DNA of 64,000 bases from Panaeolus papilionaceus (Eukaryota; Basidiomycota; Agaricomycetes; Agaricales), in the NCBI GenBank assembly GCA_015501605.1, contig JADNRZ010000041.1:124001-188000 (forward strand), given 5' to 3'. The notes beneath the pieces are model-generated. The model did not search any database and had not been told where the DNA came from. It saw only the letters and a program-made list of their open reading frames with translations. Both the position numbers and the translations under genes were made by a program. Shown one piece after another: positions 1-17,695 of the stretch. Position 1 is the stretch's first letter, and the number at the start of each line of letters is the position of its first letter.

Positions 1-58
1 CGCATGTAGACATGGATGGTACCATACGACCAAGAAGCAAAAGATAAATCTTCCTCAG

Positions 59-1730
59 TACGACCACTTGGTGCTACAGGGTATAATGTCACGCATCCAG
101 GATGCACAGTTGGCACTCGAGTTGCTCCCCATCACTGCAGCGAAGGAGGGAGACGTCGTACCGCTTTACGATTTGGCATGCAACCTCTACCAGTTCGATG
201 AGGAGGCCTACCGATCAATTTTTCCCAAAGCACCCTGTCCTCCGACATTCACTCATCCGAGGAAGTCACGTATGGAAATATCCTTCCAGAAGTCATCGGA
301 GCGACCATCAAAGTTCGTCAAGCATGTCATTTCTTTCATGGAGAGCCAGCCGTTAGTTGATGAAGTTGGACAACCCCCGGCTGTCGATAGGCAGCCACAG
401 GTCATAAACTCGGAGCAACATTCGGTCCAATTTGAATCGCCAGCAGTCCTCAACATTGATCCCGATTTGGCAGCTGTCATTTCAAAATTGCAAAACCTGA
501 CGGTGTTTGGTGACATTTCAGTTGAGCGTGTGGCTGTAGAGATCCCGGAAAATGCGAAGGTTTATGTGTGAGTTGCCTGCTATCCACATTCACAACAGAA
601 AATAACAATTTTATGCAGCATTATGGGGTTTGTAGGCGCAGGAAAGAGTAGGGTGAGTATGATATTCTTGGGTATCTGTGTCATAGTCTTGAGAAAAATT
701 TATCCCTCTTTCCCAGCTTGTCGAATCTCTGGCAGGAGAGGCACAGGATTTGGGCATATCGAAGGATCAGCTTGCAAGCTATACTCACACTGTCGAGGCA
801 TATCATGTTGTCAACATCTTAAACAGCGGGTGTCCCATTATACTCCTCGATACCCCTGGCTTTGCGGACCATAAAATGTCGGATATGGAAATGATGAGCA
901 TGATACCAGCTTGGATGGAACAGAATGGGTAATGTTGATATTCCCATGGATAGACGTCAGAAGCTGAACTTGACACATGTCAGCATCCATTTTTTTCATC
1001 AGATTTTGTTTCTATCTCCAATCAACAGCCCAAGAATGCCTCCCTCCAGACAAAAAACACTGCAAATGTTGAAGGTCCTTCTGACCGCAACACACGATCT
1101 CGACTCCGTACTTATGGTCACCACCATGTGGGATATACTTCACAGCCAAGTAAGACGGAATCGTGCAGAAAAAAACTTCTTACAAGTATCCGAACTTTCA
1201 CAGGTAATCCTCTGCTAATTATTTATGGGAAGGGCAACACTGATCCTTATTCCTAGGATTTTACTGATCGAGGGGCAGGTATAACTCGCTTCCTGAATAC
1301 CAAGGCCTCGGCACTTGAAATCCTGGACAGGCCACTTCACAAAAAGCGCGCTTTTGATGTGGTTGGCTTTACAACCACACCACATCTGTATCAAAATCTC
1401 CGCGAGTACATCGAACTCACCATCCGAGAAAGGCACAACATTGAGGCACAACCTGAGGTCAAGACGCCTATGCTGGACAGAAACCTTCGTGAAAATGAGC
1501 AGAGGCTCGATAAATTCATAGAGCAATTTATCGAGTATGGCCCTCCACCTGCTCAATTCGCAGATGACCATCAACGCCTATGCGAGCTCGTGTTATCCGT
1601 GCGACCCGGCCTCCAGCACTGCCTTCCACCAAGCGTGGTTATTTCATCCAACGACACTCCATTCACGGCAACTGGTGATCAGATGAATGGAACCCCACAA
1701 TCGGAGGTGCGTAAAACTGGTTTAGTGTGA
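59..1730 (+). CDS. P-loop GTPase-like (G domain) protein, 5' end uncertain
   Basis: The reading frame is open from a possible splice acceptor at 56-58, and no convincing ATG is visible, so the 5' end may lie outside the window. The N-terminal ~170 residues are unrecognised. The next exon carries a P-loop, GFVGAGKS (G1), and is followed by LAGEAQDLGISKDQL and a G3 motif, LLDTPGF. A later exon has VTTMWD, which may replace the usual NKxD of G4. A charged helical C-terminus ends at 1730. Exons are joined by short GT-AG introns (for example 568 to about 615, and about 652-716). The pattern fits the G-domain/AIG1-like proteins common in mushroom genomes, which probably bind GTP in the cytosol; their substrates are unknown. 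A shorter, decayed paralogue lies at 21965-22695. Confidence 0.7.
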
Positions 1731-4700
1731 CAATATACTCATCTAGCCAACAGCTCCACACCACAGGTTTCCGTCGTTTACTCAAGAGGTTTTCCGGTTT
1801 CAAGCGCTAGGCCCACCTTATGCTCCTTAATTGGTGATAAGGATTGTCTGTATGATGTGTCAAGTCCTCAGAAGCCCTGTTCTCGCTATACTTCCATTAT
1901 GTTCATTGAAGCCCTCAGTCACCACAGTCTGTTTCGATTATGTTGTATTCTGGTGAATTTGATGTCTTTGGATTCTGTGTGCTGCTACTTCGGGTTAGGT
2001 TAAGAGTTTCAGAATACGGATACTGATAATGATAATAAAATGCTGAGTTCGATTCGGGTACTCTCCCCCATAAAAGCGTGACCATGTAGTACCATGCAGA
2101 GCGCTGTAGGATCACACACGAGCTGTGCGTCTACAGTGCGCATTAGCACCTCTGTCATCAAAGTCAAAGGCGTATCGCTCTATATACAGTATACTCTATT
2201 AGCCACTGCCAGGACAGTACTTTGTCGTAAATATTTTATATACACAAGCCTCCGATTCTAGTTTTAATTCATGAGACATAACCCACCTTGTTATAATGAA
2301 AGACAACTGATGTCGAAGTCGGGATTCATATTTATCATGTCAGGGAGAGTCTGGTGACTTTCGAATTGTTCCTGAGGTGTGTTTAGAAAACGCTTCTAAA
2401 TAAATATTGAAGACTGGTGTAATTATTGGAGACATGCCAAACTACGGAACCTTGGAGGTAAGCGTCACAGTCTTGTTCTTCTCCAACTTGCGACCTATCA
2501 ATGTATCAGTTGGCGTTACCGTGCACCAAGAATAAAGACGCCTGGACCACAGTATTGATATCTTCTATCACTGTTGCGAGAGAGCAGCCGTGCATAGCCG
2601 TTCCCACCTGTCTGGCTACCGTGCACCATCCGTGCGCCTACCGTACGACTGCTGCGCAAGGGCTGCGTCAGCCGTGTTATTACCGTGAATAGAGGGTGTC
2701 ATTCAAAGTGGCGATGTGATTAATCCCAGACCCATTATTAGCTGGCATGGTGGATTGATTTTGATGCTCCGACGTTGATGTGGGGACGAGAAATACGTTA
2801 ATCTAACTCATGATCAGCTTCACCGCCACCCCACTGTAAAACCATATGAGTCGGGAAAACTGACAGGTAGGGTTTCGAGATGGGAAACTATGACTCGTAG
2901 AGTCAGAAATTACGTAGCCAGAGGATTGGGGTAGGGGTAGCGAAGGGAATAAACCGCCCTGGTTATCTTAGTTAATCATGAGGGTGCACCTATGGTGCAA
3001 AATCTGACCACGGGCCGAGAATTTCGCCCTCGGATCTTCTCCAACTTCACAGTGTGTGGACTTAGAGATATTTCGAAGTCAAACGTTACGACATTAGCAT
3101 GTGACTTATGTTTGTTCGCTATATATGGCTACTTCGACGGATCATCTTCCCAAGTTTCTCTGTCCTTAACCTCCATGATCCTTACACTTTAACTTCACCG
3201 TGGTCAACCATCTCTGTCTATCTGTCTAGCTGATCACCTTTCAGTCCATTATCTACCTATTCACATGTACGTATTCCCTCAAAATCCTCATATACAACTC
3301 TCTAATTGAACTCCTTTCAAGTTTTACAGGTCCTGGATCGTTTCCATGTGCAGAGGATCCAGTTTAGTGCGGGGTGTGGAGATGGTTTAATGCTAGTATG
3401 GCCTCTGTGGTAAGTCCTTAGTTTGTTGTCCCACTCATAACTAGCCTAACACATCACGAAAGTCACCTCATTTCCCATTTCCCCTGCCTTGGTATGTCTA
3501 GACCTTGTATTTTATGAGTAAACTATGGTGCACATCACTTAGACACCACCACTTTGGTACAAGCACTTTGATAAGCTATGGGAGGGCTCAATTTTTCCCC
3601 TTTTTTCAATCACTCCTGGCAAAATGCTTATTTCATTGAGAGGAACATTTTCTCTGGAGGGATTCTTGATTGGGTCAAAACTGACGGAGTTATAGAAATG
3701 TCTTTCGGGCAAATTGGCCACTTACTATATATAGTATGTATACAAAATATTACATAAGAAAATAAGATTATATTGGAGAAGATGCCCGTGAAGGACATAG
3801 TATTCTGTACATTGCTCCGAAACTCAATCCTTGTTGGTTTCGCTTTCATGAAAGCCTTTGCTTACAGCCCAAAAATTCCCAAAAATTACTTTAAATTTTT
3901 TTTTTTTCCCTGCCAGAATTTTGGCCGCTGTCCAAACTGGTGGTGACTAAGCGACGTGCACCATAGAATATGTACATTTGTAGATCATGTATGTTCACTG
4001 TGATGACCAATACAATAAATTTACCATTCTGATCAATGTATGATGCAAGCATGAATTCCCTGCCCCGCCCAACAAAAGCCAAAATTATCCATGGGGTCGG
4101 AAATTTATGGGGTAGGATATTTCGTTCTTATGGGTTGCTTATGGGGCCGCGATTGTTCAATTTGTGGCCGGATTTCCTGACCTTTCGTCTAGGTGGGGGT
4201 GTGAATACCTGGCTTACTGAAATAGCGGAATTTATGACACCTGGGCACATGTTTCCCTCTACCTCCCTCAGAGTCGGGTTTTCTGGCCCCGAGGGTTTCT
4301 CAGTGCCCATCCACATCAGTGCTTGTTCGTAGAATTGAGTCCCTCGAAATTCTTCTCTCGGTGTTCCCATCTTAGAATTCCACATCACCTACAGCGCCTC
4401 ATAAATCCGCTCCTATATTCAACTCCCCGAGTCGAGGCTCATAATACCCTCAAAATGTGTTAATCATCTTAGTTTTTTTTCAGTCCTACCCACCCTCAAT
4501 GTTATCACTCAGTCCGAAATGCAAATATTACCCTGTATTCATTTGTGTACTTTCGTTCGTGATATCATCGTTGAATCATCATTCACAGGTACTCATTCCA
4601 GTCTTCAATTGTCTTCCCCACCGGAATATTAACCTCGATGTGTATCGTTCATCCAAATCATAGGTCATCGACTTTGCACAATTCGGGAGATAACGGCATT

Positions 4701-4738
4701 GCGCTCGAAGGCACATTCAACTTGGATATCCTCGTCCC
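1731..4738. other. gene-poor region, no supported gene
   Basis: About 3 kb without a convincing coding region. Open frames here are short, lack splice-compatible partners and match no family I know. The stretch at 2510-2690 repeats the word CCGTGC/TACCGTG several times, and TACCGTGCACCA occurs twice about 100 bp apart. A T-run sits at 3897-3907. It may hold old relics that I cannot identify. Confidence 0.5.
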
Positions 4739-5251
4739 TAGGACGTCGTCCTCGCACAATTCAAGCTCGTCGACGTCCTACTTAACGAAATGCTCGCCGG
4801 TTTAACTGTTATGTATGGAGCGAATGAGAGGGAATGTCGGAGAATAGGGTCGCGCCCCTTAGGTATCGCAGGCATGGAAATGGCGCTCACGAAGTATCCC
4901 AGGACCGATACGGCGCAGGTGTTTGTTTTTGTGAAGGCGGCACGATATTCTGAGGAATTTTTACTGAATATAGAGACGATGCGGGAGTTGAAGGAGTATT
5001 TTAGGTCGTATGGGCGTGAAGTAGAGGGGTGGTTCAAGAATGTTTATCATTCCGATGTTGCATTGCTCGGAAGTCCAGCTAAAATTTGATTAAACAGCAA
5101 TGCGGCTGCATCCAACTGCAATTCGAAGCTGAGCGAGTTGTTGGACGACGCGAGGAGGTTTTTTCAGGGAGATGGATGTAACGAGGACTTAATGAGTATC
5201 AATGAGTTTAATAGATGTCAGTCTGTTGTATTAATCAAACGCATGGTATAA
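4739..5251 (+). pseudogene. unrecognised protein fragment with an in-frame stop
   Basis: From a possible acceptor (ag at about 4740) the frame reads a protein-like stretch containing NEMLAGLTVMYGANEREC, then KYPRTDTAQVFVFVKAARYS and GREVEGWFKNVYHSDVALLG, before a TGA at 5087-5089. The same frame stays open after the TGA for about 50 more codons with normal-looking residues (for example SKLSELLDDARRFFQGDGC) to about 5251. I do not recognise the family. The composition and length of the open frame suggest real coding ancestry. The in-frame stop and the lack of a clear 5' exon suggest a relic, although an unrecognised intron over the TGA is possible. Confidence 0.4.
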
Positions 5252-5580
5252 TATAGGGTCGTTCTTGTTGATAGTGAAGATGCCGAGAGGTGGGAAGCCC
5301 CGAGGGTCGATCCAGCTAGTAGCTTGTAATTCGTCGTAATTTCGTATTCGCAGACTTGATAAGGAAATGACTACGCGCAGATACGGACACCAGGAAACCC
5401 TCCAAGTTTATGCTGAGGGCCGACTTGGGGACGACGCAGCATGAGAAAGAGGAAGGGAAAGTGCCGAACGGCGAGTTGTGACAATTCCTCGTGACTCGAC
5501 GCGCCTTTGTCACCCGTCTTCGTTGTAACGTTGTTCCTTCAACTTTCACTTTGACTGTCATCATCATCAACGACTGTCAC

Positions 5581-5632
5581 CTCTCTTTTTTTCTTTTCTT
5601 TTTCTCTATCTTTTATTCCCTTTATTTCTCTG
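5581..5632 (+). promoter_or_regulatory. pyrimidine-rich tract immediately upstream of ISWI
   Basis: Roughly 50 bp of almost pure C/T ends five bases before the ATG at 5637. CT-rich tracts near the transcription start are a usual core-promoter feature of highly expressed fungal genes. No clear TATA box is seen just upstream. Confidence 0.5.
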
Positions 5633-5636
5633 AACT

Positions 5637-10773
<5,137 letters not shown>

Positions 10774-13502
10774 AGGTCCATTTAGATTTTGTAGATTTTT
10801 TCCTTCTCGTTTCTCATTCTGTTCGCCTAATCGATGCTCAGTTTCTCTTTCCTTTTACCTCATCGTTGCTCCCTCTCCCGTCCACTGTCGTTTCACCCCT
10901 TTCTACGTCGCTCGTCGTCGTAGCCTTGTTACCGCATATCTCCGTGCTTGTTTGTTTGTATCATCACGTTTAATCATCACTTCTTGTGTTGCTGTTATTC
11001 TGGGAGTGTGCTTTTGATAATGACTTGGATGATGATGATCAGGCTGTAAATTGAACGTTGACTTTGGCCGCTGGGCGTTGGACCAGAGTCCAGGTACATG
11101 GCGCTGGGGAGGTGGATATTCGAGCTTACGTTTTGTCGCAAATTCGCCGGAGGCAGCTCTATCGTCAAGAATGAGTGTCTTACACGGTGGAAGGAACCTT
11201 GTTAGGTCTGTTCATGCTACTGTATGCACAATGCTAGACCCTTATGCGCTGTTTTGAGTGATTTACAGGTGTTCTGGTCCAAGCTAGGTGCATATATGAG
11301 GTTTTTTTTCATGCGATCAACACTGACTTTGCATATAGACGAGGGATGTGGACGCTGGTGAGCCCAATACTAGCACGCTACCCTGGTGAGTCACATATTT
11401 TCCCTCCTCGCCTCCCCTAGTACATCCCCCAGTGCCTGTGTGCATCATCATTGTCCACTCATCCATCTTCGTATCCATCTTTATAAGTCCGCTCCTGCGT
11501 CCTTTTTCATGTATAGCATTGATTTTGTAGTTAGTGTGTACCAAAATGCATGATTTATTTTCTTCTAATGTGTCGAGACGCAAGTGGGATGAATTTCTAT
11601 GCCTCGTCTCGAAGTCCAGCCAATAAACAACAGATGTATATGGACCCTGTATTCACTAAATGTATATGTAAATCACTGACTGAAGTTGGTATATCTGGAA
11701 AAAAATCACATATCTGCCAAAATCAGCTGCGGTGTAAAACCTGGCAGGAAATTGCATATCTGGCAAACGCTGCCTGATGACGAGAACGCAGAGGGCAGGG
11801 GCAGACATACCCAGTTAGTCATATCCCTGCCCAGTTGACACTATCTCTACCCAGTCATAGTATTCTTGTCGCTGATGAGCAGCGCGCTCACCTGAACGTT
11901 AACCCGTAACGCACCCTTTTTACAACCACGCACCTCATGATGCGTACGGGCGTTAAGTCCGTTTATTTCATCATTTTCTTTAACATTTACCCTCTTTTTT
12001 ATACTCCAACTCCCATTTCCCCTCACTTAACCCCTCCGCTTCACCATTTCAAGTTATTTCTCTTGTTTCGAACCCTTCTTGTGCGCCTCGGCGCTTTCCT
12101 ATTTCGTTTCGAACCCCCTTAGTTAGTAGTATAGCCCCGATTCGAGTTTGTACATAGTCTACAGTGCTTCATAAAAATAGAATAGCTCATTTTATGCCCA
12201 CTTTTCGAACCTTTAAGTCACAGCTTTCATCTCAGTCTTAGGAAGTGTCGTTAGCTTCATTTACAGTTCTATCCTATCGATACGAAGGCCAAGTCAACTA
12301 CGGAGACACCCACACGTACCCTCAGAGCGACTCTTGCGACGTTGACCTTACTCCGGTCAACAGTGTGATTTGTTCTCACACCTGAAGACGTCGCGCGCAC
12401 ATCATCGCCCGCATTTTTGCTGATGATTATGGGCCAGCAGGGCAATGACGCGAAGACGGCTTACTTGATCTTAGTACAACTCCAACAGGCAGAGGAGGTG
12501 TTCAGTACTCTTCGGTGTGGGAGCTAGTGGCCCATCAATCACAGCACCATTAATAGTTTGTGGATTCGGGACAGAGGGTTATTACTTTGTACAAAAATTT
12601 ATTCTTATGTTCATTCGTGCTATTCGTGCACTGATAGGAGTAGTAATAAAGAGGACGCTAAATCCGTCTGATGCGAATGATGTGCCCCAACAACGATGTT
12701 ATGATGGCTTGAAATGGCCGAGGATAAAAGTCACAAACACCATACACTGTAACGCACGTGTAAGTGTCAACATCCAAGCGCTAAAAGGCGATTTGACGAT
12801 AGCAGAGCACCCGCCGGACAACCATTTTCCTTTCTGCACCGTAGCATCCCGTGTGAGCGGAGTGATAGGTGCATACTTTGCGCTTGGGAACATTTTGAAG
12901 ACTCCCTTGGGAAGTTAGAGGATAATAATAGATTAGTCTATTATCATATTAGACGGTTCAGCGCAATCATCACGAGGACAAAATCGATGCCTTTCACAAG
13001 CTTGAAGCAATTTTTTCTGTGTTTGATGGTGGGTAAAGTCCCTGCTTATGTTACATGATTTCAGCATCAGTTTCCTTGCGTCTGGATCACAGAAATCGTG
13101 CTAGCTGACCGTGGCCTCAAACGAGTACATCATTAGGCTTATGATATAGATCCTACGCCGTTCCTACGCCACATCTTCGGTGGGAAGTATGGAGTTATTT
13201 TCACGCATAGTGCCATCAAATGAGTTTGTTGTGAGAGTAGAAGCTATTAATCGGGATGCAATACTACCTAAAACCTCAACCTCCCTCGCAAATGGCGATA
13301 CGCTTTGAGGGCTCGAAGCTACGGATTGATGCATTCCACATGTTAACATCCCTGGGCGACTCCCCGACACGGGGCCACTTGAAACTGACGATAAGAATAT
13401 AAAAATAAACATTCGTATATATGCATCCCGTCTGGTGTCCTGAACAGCTGTTGTCTCTTCGCCAGGCGGACCTACAGTACCCAGCTTCTCACAAACTGAG
13501 AC
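10774..13502. other. intergenic region, no supported gene
   Basis: About 2.7 kb between ISWI and the DUF6534-type gene. Its longest open frame (12517-12918) has no recognisable domain and no splice partners. Three CCCAGT words spaced about 20 bp apart occur at 11809-11856. I see nothing else that can be supported. Confidence 0.5.
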
Positions 13503-15147
13503 ATGGATGGCCTCGATGCAGGACCGACGAAGTTCCTCGACCCGACATATGGAGCGTTGCTAATCGGAAGTGAGTAATCCTACGAAGGCACCACATTCAG
13601 ACCAACCTAACTGTCTGATTGCGCTTCAGCGATGCTTGCCATCCTCTTCGAAGGAACCCTGATCGTTCAAGCATACAACTATTATGAGAACTTTCCGTAT
13701 GATAAGCTGCGCACAAAGATCACTGTCTGTATCCTTCCTGTCGAAGTGGAGAACTACTTACTTAGACGCCGCTTTGGGATTAGGTGGGACTGGTATGGTG
13801 AGTTAATATCCTCAAGGTCATCGGCGATGTTCTCGACTGACGACATGATGGCACAGCGTAATAGACACCGTTCATACCATCCTAATATGCAAAGCGATGT
13901 ATGAACTACTCATTACAGACTGGGGATTCATCGGGAGCTTGGACACGGTGCCCATTGAGCTCGGTATCCACCTTCTACTCACTGCATGTTCATGTATCGC
14001 CGTCCAGAGTTACTTCCTAGAACGGTGAGTCATTGACCCCCTTGAGTGCCAGATTTGGACTCAGTCTTATGTTACTACGACCCTCAACCCACTGTAGGAT
14101 TTGGCTGTTCAGTCACAAGAACATCCTGATCGTGTTACCTCTAGTGCTACTTGCGATTGTCCCCGTCGTTCTCGAGCTTCACCTTGGAGTGCTGAGATCT
14201 ATTAATCGTGCTGTAGCTCAATACGCCCAGAACAAGCCAGAGGCGATTACAATTTTCGTTTCCGGAGCATTGTGTGCGTAGCATATTCATTACCTCAGAG
14301 TGCTTGTCACTGAGACCCTTCCATTACCCTATAGCCGATATGCTCATTGCTCTCGTAACTTGCTATTATCTTCGCAGAAACAGCACTTCATTCCCTAAGT
14401 AAGCTCTTCCTACCTACATACCATCACCATAGTTCACTCACAGACTATCGGCTGAAAGGACCCAGAGTGTCATTTCCAGGGCCATACAGCTAGTCATTGG
14501 CAGTGGATTAGCAACCGGGTAAGGAGGCTGCGGAGAGGGGCTCCCTATGGCAATTAAAATAATGCTAACACGATGATTTGATACTTTTAGGTTTATTGCG
14601 ATAGGATCGGCCATTGCGGTATGTCAACACCTTGAATCATAAACCTGTCAGGGATTGACATTCGGCGTTCGTTAAAACTAGTTCTTCGTCCGCCCAAACG
14701 CATTACATTTTGTGGTGAGCGTGTACACCATCATGTTCATATTAATATACTAACCAATCGACGCTCTAGGCCGTTCATTTACAGCTCGGAAGAACGTATA
14801 CGAATGCATTGCTCGCCACGTGAGCTTCCTCCATATTTAACTGAACTGTCTTTGGGATCAACTAACCCATGCCCGCCGAAAACGACAGTCTGAACGCTAG
14901 AAAAGATATGCGTGATATGCTGTCAGAGTCTCACAAGTCCAGAAATGCTACTCACAGGAGTACTCTGCGGGCTGTTGGACGAGTCGAGACCCAGAAGGGC
15001 GCTCTGGGCGACAACACAAATATTGTGTGCATGGTGTCGACGTCTCAGTACAGTGATTCAGACCGTGCCTATAATCAGGAAAAGGGGGAGGCGTTTTCGA
15101 GCAGTGAGATTCGAATGGAGGAGAAGGGTCCCCATCTTGAGGTGTAA
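13503..15147 (+). CDS. DUF6534-type multi-pass membrane protein
   Basis: The ATG at 13503 opens exon 1, which ends ALLIG and splices into TMLAILFEGTLIVQAYNYY, a hallmark-like start for DUF6534 proteins. Later exons add further hydrophobic segments: VIDTVHTILICKAMYELL, the GIHLLLTACSCIAVQSYFLE region, a segment around ILIVLPLVLLAIVPVVLE, ADMLIALVTCYYLRRN and LATGFIAIGSAIAFFV. Together these suggest about seven membrane spans. The final exon reads LQLGRTYTNALLATLNAR, the usual C-terminal signature, then a polar cytosolic tail ending at 15147. Introns are about 50-60 nt. The family is greatly expanded in Agaricomycetes and is GPCR-like in topology; its function is unknown. A second member lies at 29057-32610. 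Confidence 0.85.
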
Positions 15148-15872
15148 AACGACAGGGACATAATCGGAGAACTTAAACGCTTCACTCGCTACCGTGTTGG
15201 TCACTAAGCTCGTGCCATTAAATTATTTTGAAAATATTTATTCCTCCTTAAATCTTGAGCATGGTCGTTTATTGAGTGAAGTGGACGCCGTCATAGCATC
15301 AGCGAAAACCATGGTGGCATGTCTACCAGGTCTGCATAAAAAAAGCCGCGTCTGAGTTCTAAACAGCGTTGACAAGACCTCACCGAAAACCCCTGCAAAT
15401 TATGCCCTTTGTCATTCTCCTCCTGGTTCGCCTTGGGGTATTTGTCACTAGTCACTTGGGGGGCTGGGGAAAGCGATGAAAGGCTCCAAATTACCGCAGG
15501 TACAGAACCCTCTTCAGGGGAGGTTCAACCCCACTCGACAAGGGTGCAGCTTTCGCTGGGGATGATGATGAAAAGCTCCAAATCGCCGAAGGTAGGTAAC
15601 CTTCTCGAGAGGAGGTTCAACCCCATTCGACGGGGGTGCAGATTTCAACAAATAAACGCCAGTACGATGTGGAATATTCCATCTAAAAAGAAGGGTGATG
15701 ACCCCACACCCCTAAAACCCTCTTCTCATTACCTCCTCTGTAGTGGGGTTTATCTCCCATGCACAACTGGGAGGGGTTATAAACCCCCGAGTTGGGCTTA
15801 CAGTGCGTCGAAGTCGCATCGTGCTCTGAAATTGAACGTGAATGGAATCAACATAATGGGCCCAAACTAATC
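15148..15872. other. intergenic region flanking the inverted repeat
   Basis: No supported gene. It contains the ~90-bp tandem repeat listed separately and ends where similarity to the right arm of the inverted repeat begins, near 15873. Confidence 0.5.
15478..15642 (+). repeat. two-copy imperfect tandem repeat, unit about 90 bp
   Basis: Two adjacent segments share GAAA(G/A)GCTCCAAAT at one end and GAGGTTCAACCCCA at the other, and both finish GGGTGCAG. They differ at scattered positions. The word GGTTCAACCCC resembles a Pol III B-box by chance, but no tRNA cloverleaf can be folded around it. Confidence 0.65.
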
Positions 15873-16607
15873 CTTCTTCTCTCTTACGAACTCGTAACGT
15901 GCGTCACCTGCGTGATTTTTTTGTTGATTATCTCAGGGAACCGCACGACTAGAAAAAATAGCATGATGCTGGCTGGGTGGTCGGGTTTATCAGGAGCGCC
16001 ATAGCGGCTCAGCACATGCGATAAACGTAAAAGCAAAATAACGGTGTTAGACATGGCGGGTCATACCATCAGCGAATCATTGATACATTGGAAGAGAGAG
16101 AGTACACAGGTAGAGATTGCAGAGCGTCGAAGAAACACGCGAAAATCTACATAGCTGATGCCATCATTTCGTTACAACTGACGAAGAAATTGAATGGGGT
16201 GTTCTGGACAAGACTCGGAGGGAAAACATGGCATCAATTTGGCGACAACGGATGGAGAAATGAAAGAAGGATACTCTGGCACTCGATTGATGAATAACTA
16301 TTCCAATCACAATCACCACTACTGAGATTCGAAACATTGTTCGATGCCATGAATTACGTGTCTGATGCCGTGTTTGCGTTACATCGACTCCGTATGAAAG
16401 GTACCGTAAGTATTGGTGCTATCGTAAAATAACAATGACTGATGGGAGGACGAAATTCGAATGTTGTACAAGATGGGCGAACGACACGCGAAACGGGGAA
16501 CTTAACTGATCCCTCGAACAGTATAGAAAATTATTTGAATTGCGACGGAATATAAATTACAAAAATAATATACGTGACCATCGCCGAACGTCGCAAGTAC
16601 CAGCTGC

Positions 16608-17582
16608 TTAAGCAATCATAGCGATTGTTTGTTTCTGATAAATGAACCGTTCATCAACAATCTGGCCAGAGCATCCAAAAGAAACAAATGGCAACTCACA
16701 ATTTCCTGATCCGTCTTGGATGCAGCGCATGTCTTGAGGTTATCCGCAATACCCCAGTCAACCAGTTCAACAGTGATAGTTTCGATCGAGGTTCCTTGGA
16801 TCAAAAAGTTTTCCTCTTTCATATCGCTGATCAGAGCAGTCAGTGTCGTTCATCTACCATAAACAGCACAGTAAAAAGTCGCTTACGTGTGGAGAAGCTC
16901 GAAGTCATTCTTATAATGCATGACGCGCTCAAACAGTTTCGTGTGGATTGCAGCGAGGACTTTCTTTTTCGTCTCCCCAGTGGCACCGGTGTAGAGCGGG
17001 AATTCGCTCAGATGTTTCCCATGGATTCGAGTCATCTTGATATAGAAAGAACCGCCGGCTTCGGCCCATCCCTTGAGTTGACCAATGTGCTGCAATCGCT
17101 CGACCTCGGGCTCGACGATATACCGAAGCGCCGCCCCTGGCTTCTTGATGACGACCTCGTTCGGGTTAGTCGCGCACTCGTATACGTCGCCGAAGGCGCC
17201 CCCACCGAGCCTGGGTCCGAGCGCAGGTGCAACTTTCTCCAGCGCAGGCAAAGCTATAGCGAAGGGCAAGGCATTAGTTCATATCAGCGATGGAGGAGCC
17301 TCGGGATTACGAACTTCGACGCGACAACCGCTTCGCTCCGTTAGTTTTCTTAACAGTGCAGACGGGGCCTGCCTTCAAAACTTTGGGGGTGCGTTTCGCC
17401 AACATGCGACCATAGACTGAAACATCTTCGATATCTCTGCTGTCTACGAGGGTGCTGAGCGAATCCCATGATCTTCGAACAGCTTCGAGTGAACCCGTAC
17501 GGGCGTCCAGCTCGACTGGAGCGGCGTTACAGATGGTCAGCACAACGCTGATGGAAGCGAGGAGAGCGTAAGAGAAGCGCAT
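16608..17582 (-). CDS. small secreted protein kinase-like protein, left-arm copy
   Basis: Four exons (reading leftward from the ATG at 17582) give 262 codons, all junctions GT-AG and in phase. It mirrors the right-arm copy at 25282-26256 exactly in every part compared. The protein starts with a signal peptide (MRFSYALLASISVVLTICNA), then a ~70-residue spacer with basic pairs, then a kinase N-lobe: glycine loop LGGGAFGDVYE, a lysine in VVIKK and a glutamate in EPEVERL. A catalytic-loop-like HTDMKEENFLI and a DWG in place of DFG follow. It ends about 20 residues after DWG, so most of the C-lobe is missing. An ER or extracellular kinase or pseudokinase is inferred. It lies downstream of CCT3 on the same strand. 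Confidence 0.72.
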
Positions 17583-17687
17583 CGTCGGTGAGCTGAATGG
17601 GTTTCAAGGTAGAGTGTGCTGCGTAAAGAGATGAGTGAATAGGACGGGACCAGCCTGTCTGAGGAATGTACTATCATTGCAGCCTCG

Positions 17688-17695
17688 TATTTATA
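17688..17695 (-). promoter_or_regulatory. TATA box of the left-arm kinase-like gene
   Basis: TATAAATA on the minus strand lies about 105 bp upstream of the ATG at 17582. It is the mirror image of the box at 25169-25176. Confidence 0.6.

Noticed and set aside
2036..2075. tRNA-like T-loop (AGTTCGATTCGGG)
   Set aside because: The flanking bases do not pair as a T-stem, and no acceptor or anticodon stem is found at the right distance.
12517..12918. 133-codon open frame
   Set aside because: It has no domain, no plausible promoter and no splice partners, and its composition is like that of the surrounding non-coding DNA.
15522..15640. Pol III B-box-like GGTTCAACCCC in the tandem repeat
   Set aside because: There is no matching A-box or cloverleaf, and the motif is better explained as part of the 90-bp repeat unit.
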